NCBI RefSeq assembly: GCF_025231525.1
Contig: NZ_CP103057.1
Location: 1,257,001 to 1,321,000 of the forward strand
DNA from: Sphingomonas endolithica
GTDB taxonomy: Bacteria > Pseudomonadota > Alphaproteobacteria > Sphingomonadales > Sphingomonadaceae
DNA length: 64,000 nt
Reading direction: 5' to 3'
The notes under the pieces are model-generated. The model saw only the letters and a program-made list of their open reading frames with translations. It was not told the origin of the DNA and did not search any database. The translations under genes and the position numbers were made by a program. Below are positions 53,154 to 60,149 of this stretch, piece after piece (positions within the stretch are counted from its first letter, which is position 1; every line of letters starts with the position of its first letter).

Positions 53154-53987
53154 ATGAACCCTGATCTTATGCCCGGCCTCTATATCGTTGCCACGCCAAT
53201 CGGCAATCTCGGCGATCTCTCGCCCCGCGCCGCGGCGGTGCTGGCCGGTGCCGCGGTAATCGCGGTGGAGGACAGCCGGGTAACGGCGAAACTGCTGCGC
53301 CATATCGGCGTGAAGCGGCCGATGATGCCGTATCACGACCATAATGCCGAAGGGGTCAGGCCTGGCTTAGTCGCGCGGATGGGCACGGAGGCGGTCGCAT
53401 TGGTATCCGATGCGGGCACGCCGCTGATCTCCGACCCCGGCTATAAGCTGGTGCGCGACGCGCGCGCGGCTGGGCATAATGTCGTGACGATCCCCGGCCC
53501 TTGCGCGGCGGTTGCAGCACTTACCCTGGCGGGCTTGCCGACCGATCGGTTCCTGTACCTGGGGTTCCTGCCGCCCAAGGCGCAGGCGCGCGCGACCGCC
53601 ATCGCCGAAGTCGCCGCGATCCGCGCGACATTGGTGCTGTACGAATCGGGGCCGCGCCTCGGCGTGACCCTGGCTGCACTCGCCGAGGGATTGGGCGAGC
53701 GTGAGGCGGCCGTGACGCGCGAGATCACCAAGCGGTTCGAGGAAGCGGTCACCGGCACGCTAGGCGAACTCGCCGCGCGCTATGCCGAAGCACCGCCCAA
53801 GGGCGAGATCGTCGTCGTCATCGCGCCGCCGGGCGAGGCAGCGCCGGCCAGCGCGGACGATGCGGAGTTGGCCCTGACCGAGGCGCTGTCCCGCCTGCCG
53901 ATGGCAAAGGCGGTGAGCGAAGTGGCCAAGAAGCTGGGGGTGGATCGCAAGGCCTTGTACGCTCGCGCCCTGGCGATGAAGGAGTGA
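53154..53987 (+). CDS. rsmI: 16S rRNA (cytidine-1402-2'-O)-methyltransferase
   Basis: RsmI methylates C1402 in the ribosomal decoding centre. The 277-residue protein has the family motifs IVATPIGNLGDLSPRA (about residue 10), AVEDSRVTAKLL and VSDAGTPLISDPGYKLV (about 85). It ends with a C-terminal Lys-rich helical domain. The alternative Met at codon 6 is possible. Start codons of this gene and the divergent lipoprotein are only 11 bases apart, so promoters must lie within coding sequence. Confidence 0.96.
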   Translation: MNPDLMPGLYIVATPIGNLGDLSPRAAAVLAGAAVIAVEDSRVTAKLLRHIGVKRPMMPYHDHNAEGVRPGLVARMGTEAVALVSDAGTPLISDPGYKLVRDARAAGHNVVTIPGPCAAVAALTLAGLPTDRFLYLGFLPPKAQARATAIAEVAAIRATLVLYESGPRLGVTLAALAEGLGEREAAVTREITKRFEEAVTGTLGELAARYAEAPPKGEIVVVIAPPGEAAPASADDAELALTEALSRLPMAKAVSEVAKKLGVDRKALYARALAMKE

Positions 53988-54075
53988 GCTGCGGATCGGC
54001 GACTGCGATGGATTGAGCCGCTCTACTCGAACTGCGATTGGACTCCACAGGCGGCCGCGTGTCGTTGATCGATAC

Positions 54076-54107
54076 GAAAAGGGGACCGAGCCGAAGCCCG
54101 ATCCCCT
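54076..54107 (-). terminator. Rho-independent terminator of the Gly/Thr-rich gene
   Basis: Read leftward, AGGGGA-T-CGGGC-TTCG-GCTCG-G-TCCCCT forms a stem with a stable TTCG tetraloop followed by TTTTC. It lies 23 bases after the stop at 54130. It may also slow transcription from rsmI. Confidence 0.65.
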
Positions 54108-54129
54108 CATCACCTTAGCGCAAGAGCGC

Positions 54130-54579
54130 TCATTGCGGCGGCGTGGTGCCCGTCGTGCCGGTGCCGCCAGTAGTGCCGGTGCCACCCATCGTGCCGGTGC
54201 CACCCATCGTACCCGTGCCGCCCATCGTGCCGGTACCGCCCATCGTGCCCGAGCCGCTGGTCGAGCCAGGGCCGGTTGAGCCGCTCAACGTGCCGGAGGT
54301 GCTGCCCGTCGTGCCGCCCGACGTAGAAGTGCCCGACGACGACGTACCGGACTGGGTCGAACGGCGGCTGCGCTGGCTCGTGCGGTTGGTACGCTTCGAG
54401 GTGCTGGATGCCGATGGCGTCTGTGTGCTCTGCGATGCCTGGCTACCGGTCGAACCCGATGTACCCGCCGTCGTCGTGGAACCGCTCTGACCGGAGCCGC
54501 TGGTCGACGTGGCCGACTGAGCCATCAGTGCGGCAGGAAGAAGCACCGCAGTGGCGGCGGCGATTAGCTTGAGTCGCAT
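54130..54579 (-). CDS. Secreted Gly/Ser/Thr-rich low-complexity protein with GTMGGT tandem repeats
   Basis: The 149-residue protein has a signal peptide (MRLKLIAAATAVLLPAALMA) and then only Ser, Thr, Gly, Gln and a few Arg. The C-terminal third consists of about six hexapeptide units of the form GTMGGT / GTTGGT, encoded by an 18-base tandem DNA repeat (about 54150-54250). A short basic patch (SKRTNRTSQRSRRS) sits in the middle. No domain is recognised; an extracellular or surface-disordered role is likely. It is inserted, on the opposite strand, between rsmI and yraN. Confidence 0.75.
   Translation of the reverse strand: MRLKLIAAATAVLLPAALMAQSATSTSGSGQSGSTTTAGTSGSTGSQASQSTQTPSASSTSKRTNRTSQRSRRSTQSGTSSSGTSTSGGTTGSTSGTLSGSTGPGSTSGSGTMGGTGTMGGTGTMGGTGTMGGTGTTGGTGTTGTTPPQ
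54148..54260. repeat. 18-base in-gene tandem repeat
   Basis: The unit GTGCCGGTGCCACCCATC recurs about five to six times with single-base changes (ACCCGTGCCGCCCATC, CCGGTACCGCCCATC). Each unit encodes one hexapeptide of the secreted low-complexity protein. In-frame copy-number changes would be tolerated. Confidence 0.8.
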
Positions 54580-54738
54580 GATGTTTTCCTTTTCGAGACT
54601 AGTGCGCCAACAACCCCCAAGCGCTTGGGGTTGTTCCTCTTTTTGTGTCTGATGCAGATCAGCCAAGGGGTTGGCGGTCATCCGACGATTGCACGAATTA
54701 AGGGTGTGCGAGCGCTCCAAAGCCGATATTTCGGGGCG

Positions 54739-55131
54739 GTGCCCGACCGCCCTGCCCCCAAGCGCCCACCCGGCGCCACGCGCGACCGGCGCATCGCCGA
54801 AGCATCGGGCCGGCGCGGCGAGCGACTTGCCGGCTGGTGGTTGCGGCTCAAGGGGTGGCGCATCCTCGACCGCCGCGTGCGTACGCCTGCCGGCGAAGTG
54901 GATCTGGTCGCGCGCAAGGGTAATCTGGTTGCTTTTGTCGAGGTGAAGCTGCGCAAAACCACGGCCGAACTCGATTTCGCGATCGACGAACGCCGGCTGG
55001 CGCGCGTCGCCGCTGCGGCCGAAGTGCTGATGCCGCGATATGCCCGGCCGGGCGACGACATCCGCGTCGATGTCATCCTGATCGCGCCGGGCGCGCGGCC
55101 GCGCCATATCGAGAATGCTTGGATCGGCTGA
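54739..55131 (+). CDS. yraN: YraN/UPF0102 family endonuclease-like protein
   Basis: The roughly 130-residue protein carries the nuclease-superfamily core GEVDLVARKGNLVAFVEVK (about residues 53-71), with the Asp and the Glu-x-Lys of the PD-(D/E)XK-like active site, preceded by RGERLAGWWLRLKGWRILDR. A GTG at 54739 after GGGGC is preferred; an in-frame ATG at 54625 or 54652 would add a poorly conserved extension. It sits between rsmI and gshB, as in many Proteobacteria. Its biological role is uncertain. Confidence 0.88.
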   Translation: MPDRPAPKRPPGATRDRRIAEASGRRGERLAGWWLRLKGWRILDRRVRTPAGEVDLVARKGNLVAFVEVKLRKTTAELDFAIDERRLARVAAAAEVLMPRYARPGDDIRVDVILIAPGARPRHIENAWIG

Positions 55132-55214
55132 GCGGATCGGATGACAATGGCTTGCTCCCCCCCTACATCGCCGCGATACACCGTCGCCCCAGACGGGCAG
55201 ATGGAAAGAACAAC

Positions 55215-56171
55215 ATGTCGCTCACCGTCGCTGTCCAGATGGACCCAATCGAGTCGATCAACATTGCGGGCGATTCGACCTTCGCGTTGATGCTGTCGGC
55301 GCAGGCGCGCGGTCACCGGCTGTTCCACTATGCCGCCGAAGACCTGAACTATGCCGACGGACGCGTGTGGGCCCGGGCGCATCCGGTGACGGTGCGGCCC
55401 GTCGTCGGCGATCATTTCAGCTTCGATGAGCCCGTCAGCCTCGACCTGGGCGATGCGGCGGACGTGGTGCTGATGCGGCAGGATCCGCCGTTCGATCTCG
55501 GCTACATCACGGCCACACATCTGCTAGAGCGGATCGCGCACAAGACGCTGGTGGTGAACGATCCCGCCAGCGTGCGCAACGCGCCGGAAAAGGTGTTCGT
55601 GCTCGATTACCCGCAGTTCATGCCGCCGACGCTCGTCACGCGCAGCCTGGACGAAGCGCGCGCCTTCCTGGCCAGGCACGGCGAGATCGTCGTCAAGCCG
55701 CTGCACGGCAATGGCGGCAAGGCGATCTTCAAGGTCGGCAGTGATGGCGCGAACCTGTCGGCATTGATCGAAGTGTTCAACATGACGTGGCGCGAGCCGC
55801 ACATGATCCAGGCGTTCCTGCCGGACGTGGTTAAGGGCGACAAGCGCATCGTGCTGGTGGACGGCGAGATCGCCGGCGCGATCAACCGCTTGCCCGGCGA
55901 AGGCGAGATCCGCTCCAACCTGGCGGTCGGCGGTTCGGCGGTGAAGACCGACTTGACCGAGACCGAGCAGGAAATCTGCCGCGTGCTCGGGCCCGAGCTG
56001 AAGCGTCGCGGGCTGCTGTTCGTCGGGATCGACGTGATCGGCGGTAAGTGGCTGACCGAGATCAACGTGACCTCCCCGACCGGGATCGTCGCGATCGATC
56101 GCTTCAACGGCACCGACACCGGCGCGCTGATCTGGGCGGCGATCGAGGCGAAGGTGGCGGCTAGGGGCTAA
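55215..56171 (+). CDS. gshB: Glutathione synthetase
   Basis: GshB adds glycine to gamma-glutamylcysteine, the last step of glutathione synthesis. The 318-residue ATP-grasp protein opens VAVQMDPIESINIAGDSTFA, with QDPPFDLGYI (about 90), VVKPLHGNGGKAIF (about 155) and TEINVTSPTGI (about 280). Length and motifs match the bacterial enzyme. It is 84 bases after yraN and probably co-transcribed. Confidence 0.97.
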   Translation: MSLTVAVQMDPIESINIAGDSTFALMLSAQARGHRLFHYAAEDLNYADGRVWARAHPVTVRPVVGDHFSFDEPVSLDLGDAADVVLMRQDPPFDLGYITATHLLERIAHKTLVVNDPASVRNAPEKVFVLDYPQFMPPTLVTRSLDEARAFLARHGEIVVKPLHGNGGKAIFKVGSDGANLSALIEVFNMTWREPHMIQAFLPDVVKGDKRIVLVDGEIAGAINRLPGEGEIRSNLAVGGSAVKTDLTETEQEICRVLGPELKRRGLLFVGIDVIGGKWLTEINVTSPTGIVAIDRFNGTDTGALIWAAIEAKVAARG

Positions 56172-56208
56172 GCTCCCGAAGCGTTGCGGGGGGACCTTTC
56201 CACCACGT

Positions 56209-56276
56209 CCGTTCGTCCTGAGCCTGTCGAAGGCCACGCCGCGGGGCATGTGCTTCGACAGGCTCAGCACGAACGG
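56209..56276. repeat. GTGCTGAGC-type palindrome, copy 2
   Basis: CCGTTCGTCCTGAGCCTGTC and its near-complement ending GACAGGCTCAGCACGAACGG form the arms. It lies between gshB and dedA, two genes in the same direction, and belongs with the copy at 36849-36916. Confidence 0.85.
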
Positions 56277-56298
56277 CCCTAGGAAGATCAGTCCCCAT

Positions 56299-56898
56299 AT
56301 GACCGAAATCATCATCGATCTGATCGCCTGGGGCGGGTATCTGGGCATCTTCCTGCTAATGGCGGCGGAGAACGTGTTCCCGCCGATCCCGTCCGAAGTG
56401 ATCATGGGCCTGGGCGGCATGGCGGTGGCGCGCGGGCAGATGGAGCTTGTGCCGCTGATCCTGTGGGGGACGGTCGGCACCGTCGTCGGCAATTATTTCT
56501 GGTACGAGATCGGCCGGCGGCTGGGGTATCAACGCCTCAAGCCGTTCGTCGACCGCCACGGCCGATGGCTGACGATGGACTGGGAAGAGGTCGAGAAGCT
56601 GCACCGTTTCTTCCAGCGGCACGGCCAATGGGTGGTGTTCGTGCTGCGCTTCATGCCGGCCGGGCGCACGATCATCTCGCTACCGGCGGGCATGACGCGC
56701 ATGCCGCATTGGCGCTTCATCCTGGCGACCACCGCGGGCAGCGCGATCTGGAACTGCATCCTGGCGGGCGCCGGGCTGTACCTCGGCGCCAACTTCAAGG
56801 AGCTCGACCATTATGTCGGGCCGCTGGCCGTCGCCACGATGGTGGCGATGGCCCTTTTCTATCTGTACCGCGTCGCGACCTGGAAACCGCGCGGTTAG
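56299..56898 (+). CDS. DedA-family (VTT-domain) membrane protein
   Basis: The 199-residue inner-membrane protein has four or more hydrophobic segments and DedA motifs: ENVFPPIPSEVIMGLGG (about residues 23-39), GNYFWYEIGRRLG and the Arg motif RFMPAGRTIISLPAGMTRM (about 117-135). DedA proteins act in envelope homeostasis and lipid-carrier or phospholipid translocation. The start at MTEIIIDLIAWGG was chosen; upstream in-frame sequence is repeat. Confidence 0.93.
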   Translation: MTEIIIDLIAWGGYLGIFLLMAAENVFPPIPSEVIMGLGGMAVARGQMELVPLILWGTVGTVVGNYFWYEIGRRLGYQRLKPFVDRHGRWLTMDWEEVEKLHRFFQRHGQWVVFVLRFMPAGRTIISLPAGMTRMPHWRFILATTAGSAIWNCILAGAGLYLGANFKELDHYVGPLAVATMVAMALFYLYRVATWKPRG

Positions 56899-56931
56899 AG
56901 CGCGGTGACTTTAGATGGCCTCGCACCCTAC

Positions 56932-57079
56932 CCCGTTCGTCCTGAGTAGCCATCGAGTAGCGCGCAGCGCGTATCGAGAGGGCGTATCGAAGGACAGGCG
57001 GCACGCGCTCCAACGGTGCTTCGATACGAGCCCTCGATACGGCCTATGGCCTACTCGGTCTCTACTCAGCACGAACGGG
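56932..57079. repeat. Cloverleaf intergenic repeat, copy 3 of 3
   Basis: This 148-base copy has side hairpins GCGC-GCA-GCGC and GGCC-TAT-GGCC. The first differs from copies 1 and 2 (GCCC-GCA-GGGC) by a C-to-G change compensated by a G-to-C change on the paired base. It fills most of the gap between convergent dedA and xerC. Confidence 0.9.
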
Positions 57080-57099
57080 GGAGGCGGACTCGTCGTGCG

Positions 57100-57984
57100 C
57101 TAAGCCCTTGGGTGCGCGTTACGGTACACGTCGAGCAAGTGCGCGGCATCGACCGCGGTGTAGATCTGCGTCGAACGAAGGCTGGCATGCCCGAGCAGCT
57201 CCTGCAGCGCACGCAGATCGGCGCCGCGACCCAGCAGATGCGTGGCGAAGCTGTGGCGTAGCGCGTGCGGCGTGGTCCGCTCTCCCAGACCCAGCCGCCC
57301 GCGCGCGCCCTGCACCGCGCGGCGGATCAAGGCGGCGTCCAGCACCCCGCCCTTCGCACCGCGAAACAGCGCTTCCTTGCCCGCGATCGGCCAGGGACAC
57401 AGGGCGGCGTAACTCTCCACCGCCTCGCGCACCTGTGGCAGCAGCGGCACGATGCGCGTCTTGGCACGCTTGCCCGTGACGCTGAGCGTGGCGCCGAGCG
57501 GCAGGATCGCGCCGGTCAGCCCCAACGCCTCCCCGATGCGCAAGCCTGCGCCGTACAGCAGCATCAGCACCGCCCAGTTGCGCGCGGCGATCCAGGGCTC
57601 GCGCGCATTGTCGGCGACATCTTCGGCCAGCGCCACCGCCTCGTCGGGCGAGATCGGGCGCGGCACGCCTTTCTTGACGCTGGGCCCGCGCAGCCGCGGC
57701 GTCGTACCTTCGCCCGCCGCGAAGCTCAGGAACCCGCGCACGGCCGACAATTCACGCGCCGCCGATGCATTGCCGATCCCCGACGCCCGGCGGAAAGCAA
57801 GATAGGCGCGCAGGTCCGCCGCCGTGACCTCGGCCAGTCGCGCCGGCGACGACGACTCGCCCCAATGCTCCACCAGGAACGCGCTCAATCGATGCGCCGT
57901 GGCGACATAGGCGCGCACGGTGTGCGCCGATCGCCGCCGCTGCTGCGCAAGGTGATCAGCCCAGGCGGAGATGGTTTCCTGCAT
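57100..57984 (-). CDS. xerC: Tyrosine recombinase XerC
   Basis: The 294-residue recombinase resolves chromosome dimers at dif with XerD. The N-terminal SAM-like core-binding domain (ISAWADHLAQQRRRSAHTVR) is followed by the catalytic domain with Arg in GAGLRIGEAL (about 170), HALRHSFATHLL (about 240), LGHASL and the nucleophile Tyr in STQIYTAV (about 275). It is a housekeeping recombinase rather than a mobile-element integrase: no attachment site or cargo is nearby. XerC is preferred to XerD from overall resemblance only. Confidence 0.9.
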   Translation of the reverse strand: MQETISAWADHLAQQRRRSAHTVRAYVATAHRLSAFLVEHWGESSSPARLAEVTAADLRAYLAFRRASGIGNASAARELSAVRGFLSFAAGEGTTPRLRGPSVKKGVPRPISPDEAVALAEDVADNAREPWIAARNWAVLMLLYGAGLRIGEALGLTGAILPLGATLSVTGKRAKTRIVPLLPQVREAVESYAALCPWPIAGKEALFRGAKGGVLDAALIRRAVQGARGRLGLGERTTPHALRHSFATHLLGRGADLRALQELLGHASLRSTQIYTAVDAAHLLDVYRNAHPRA

Positions 57985-58122
57985 GCCAGGCTTGTAGCAG
58001 CCGCCTGACCGCGCAGCGATCCCCGAACATCGCGAACATTTGCGGCGGGAATGGTTCGGCTTGCCGCCAGGCAAGAAAAATACAGAGGAGTTATTAAGTC
58101 GCGTTGGGCTAAGCGCCTGTGG

Positions 58123-59586
58123 ATGAACGCAATGACCCACTTTCGTATTCCCCAGCTTACCGATGAAGACCGCCGCCTCAACGCCCTGATCGCCCTGGAC
58201 CTGCTCGATTCCGAACCCGAAACCGCCTTCGACGCACTGGTCGGTCTTGCCGCACAACGCTTCGATTGTCCGGTATCCCTGCTGACGCTGATCGATCGCG
58301 ACCGGCAGTGGATCAAGGCGAAGAGCGGCATCGATATCGCGCAGACCGGGCGGGACATCGCTTTTTGCGATCATACGATCCGCGGCGATGTGCCCTTCGT
58401 CGTCAACGATGCCACCACCGATCCGCGGTTCGCGGGCAACCCGCTGGTCACCGACCATCCCGACATGCGCTTCTATGCCGGCGCGCCGATCCATGTCGCG
58501 ACTGCCGAGGGTCGCCACGCAATCGGTGCATTGTGCATCATCGATAACAAGCCGCGGACGATGACGGCGGAACAGCTCGGCGCGTTGACCCGGCTCGCTT
58601 CGATCGCGGAAGCGCTCATCGCCGCGCGTTCGGCTGCACGCGAAGCGGTGTCGATCGCCGAGAGCGCGCAGGAACAGTCGCGCATGCTGCGCCGCCAGGA
58701 ACGCGTCTTCGGGCAGCTCGAGCGGATGACGATGACCGGATCATGGCGGCTCGATCTCGAGACAGATGCGATAACCTGGACCGAGGGCGTATACCGCATC
58801 CATGAGATGAAGGCCGTCGACCAGCCCGATCTGACGCAGGCGTTGCGCCATTATCCGCCCGGCGACCGCGCGAGAATCAGCCAGGCACTGAAAGGCACGA
58901 TCGAAACCGGCACGACGTACGAGATCGATCTCGATTTCTTCACCGCGCTCGGCAATCGGCGGCGGGTGCGCTCGCGCGGTGAACTGGAGATCGAGGACGG
59001 CCGCCCGGTCGCCGTCGTCGGCGTGTTTCAGGATATCACCGACAGCTACCGCGTCGAGCGCAAGCTGCGCGAATCGGCGAGTACCGACGAAGTCACGCAG
59101 ATCCCCAACCGCGCCGAGTTCAACCGCGTGCTCGAAACCGAGCTGGATCATGCTCGCCACGGTGCGGATCTGGTGCTCGTGCTGGTCGACCTCGACGACT
59201 TCAAGACCATCAACGACACGTTCGGCCATCTGGCGGGCGATGACGTGCTGCGCGCGATCGGCCAGCGGCTGCGCGCGCCATTCCTGAAGGGAAGCTTCGC
59301 GGCGCGCCTGGGCGGCGACGAGTTCGCGCTGCTGCTTACCGATCCCGAGCTGACCGCGACAGCGTCGGCGACGATCGAACGGCTGCTCGACCATCTCAAA
59401 AACCCGGTACAATCGAAAGACGCGTTGCTGCCGATATCGGGCACGATCGGATCGGCGCGGCCGGGGCCCGGCATCGACACGGTCCGCGAGTTGCTGCACG
59501 CCGCCGATGTGGCACTCTACACGGCAAAACGCGCACGCCGGGGCACGGCGCATGCTTTTACCGGCGTCAAGTTGGTGGCCAGTTGA
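58123..59586 (+). CDS. Sensor diguanylate cyclase (GAF-PAS-GGDEF)
   Basis: The 487-residue soluble protein has a GAF domain (about residues 20-165; WIKAKSGIDIAQTGRDIAFC and FYAGAPI), a PAS fold with PAC (about 200-310) and a GGDEF domain (about 325-480). The active site RLGGDEFALLL is intact, so it should make cyclic di-GMP. The five-residue upstream inhibitory RxxD site is not conserved (LKGS instead), so product inhibition is probably absent. The start codon is uncertain between Met 58123 and 58132. It is divergent from xerC. Confidence 0.9.
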   Translation: MNAMTHFRIPQLTDEDRRLNALIALDLLDSEPETAFDALVGLAAQRFDCPVSLLTLIDRDRQWIKAKSGIDIAQTGRDIAFCDHTIRGDVPFVVNDATTDPRFAGNPLVTDHPDMRFYAGAPIHVATAEGRHAIGALCIIDNKPRTMTAEQLGALTRLASIAEALIAARSAAREAVSIAESAQEQSRMLRRQERVFGQLERMTMTGSWRLDLETDAITWTEGVYRIHEMKAVDQPDLTQALRHYPPGDRARISQALKGTIETGTTYEIDLDFFTALGNRRRVRSRGELEIEDGRPVAVVGVFQDITDSYRVERKLRESASTDEVTQIPNRAEFNRVLETELDHARHGADLVLVLVDLDDFKTINDTFGHLAGDDVLRAIGQRLRAPFLKGSFAARLGGDEFALLLTDPELTATASATIERLLDHLKNPVQSKDALLPISGTIGSARPGPGIDTVRELLHAADVALYTAKRARRGTAHAFTGVKLVAS

Positions 59587-59592
59587 TCCAGC

Positions 59593-59622
59593 ATTCCCTC
59601 CGCCCGCTCGGGCGGAGGGAAT
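59593..59622. terminator. Bidirectional hairpin between convergent genes
   Basis: ATTCCCTCCGCCCG and CGGGCGGAGGGAAT form a perfect 14-base stem with a two-base loop. There is no T-run on either side, so efficiency is uncertain, but the placement seven bases after one stop and two before the other fits a shared terminator. Confidence 0.6.
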
Positions 59623-59624
59623 GA

Positions 59625-60089
59625 CTATTTCGCGGCGATCATCACCTTGGTCTCGTCGGCCGGCATACCGGACAATTGCAGCACGTACGTGCCGCGCGGC
59701 AACGTGAAGTCGACGATCTTGCGCAGGCCGGTGCAGATCGGGCCATGGCCGTGTGCGATCGACTCCAGCGCCTTGCCGCCCCGTACCACGTCGACCCGGG
59801 CGGCGTTGCTCAGCCCGATCCGGTAGGGGCCGGCTCTGGCGACCGTGAAGGACGCGAGCGCACCATTGCCCGCCTTGCCACGCACCGCCCAGCGAATCGC
59901 GGACGGCGATTGCGCGCGCAGGATCGATGGCCGGCCAACGGCAAGCCTGGCGGCCGCCGGCGCATCCCACGCCGCGAATTCCCGCGGCAGGTCACCCGCA
60001 CGTACGCAGACCGGCTCGGGCGTTTCCGGCGTGTTGGGGTGGCCCATCGCCGTTTGGGCGAGGATCAAAGCGGTCATCAGCATCGGCAC
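59625..60089 (-). CDS. Secreted small beta-rich protein, function unknown
   Basis: The 154-residue protein has a short signal peptide (LMTALILAQTAMG) and a beta-rich body with two Cys (VCVRAG and PICTGL) that may form a disulfide. The GTG start has GAGGAG seven bases upstream; an ATG two codons later is also possible. No family is recognised with confidence. The body resembles carbohydrate-binding or pre-peptidase beta-sandwich segments (ARAGPYRIGL, LPRGTYVLQLSG), which is inference. Confidence 0.7.
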   Translation of the reverse strand: MPMLMTALILAQTAMGHPNTPETPEPVCVRAGDLPREFAAWDAPAAARLAVGRPSILRAQSPSAIRWAVRGKAGNGALASFTVARAGPYRIGLSNAARVDVVRGGKALESIAHGHGPICTGLRKIVDFTLPRGTYVLQLSGMPADETKVMIAAK

Positions 60090-60149
60090 GGCATCACTCC
60101 TCGACAGCGTCCCTTCCCTCTAGCCTCCCCCAAAGCCATATGCACCCTC

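Noticed and set aside
54148..54260. Tandem repeat considered as a CRISPR array
   Set aside because: Units are contiguous 18-base in-frame codon repeats without spacers, and no cas genes are present.
57100..57984. Tyrosine recombinase considered as an integrase of a mobile element
   Set aside because: Length and motifs fit housekeeping XerC; there is no tRNA, attachment repeat, excisionase or cargo nearby.
59676..60149. Upstream in-frame extension of PriA
   Set aside because: It is antisense to the small secreted protein gene and Arg/Ala-rich; the conserved PriA N-terminus begins at 60150.
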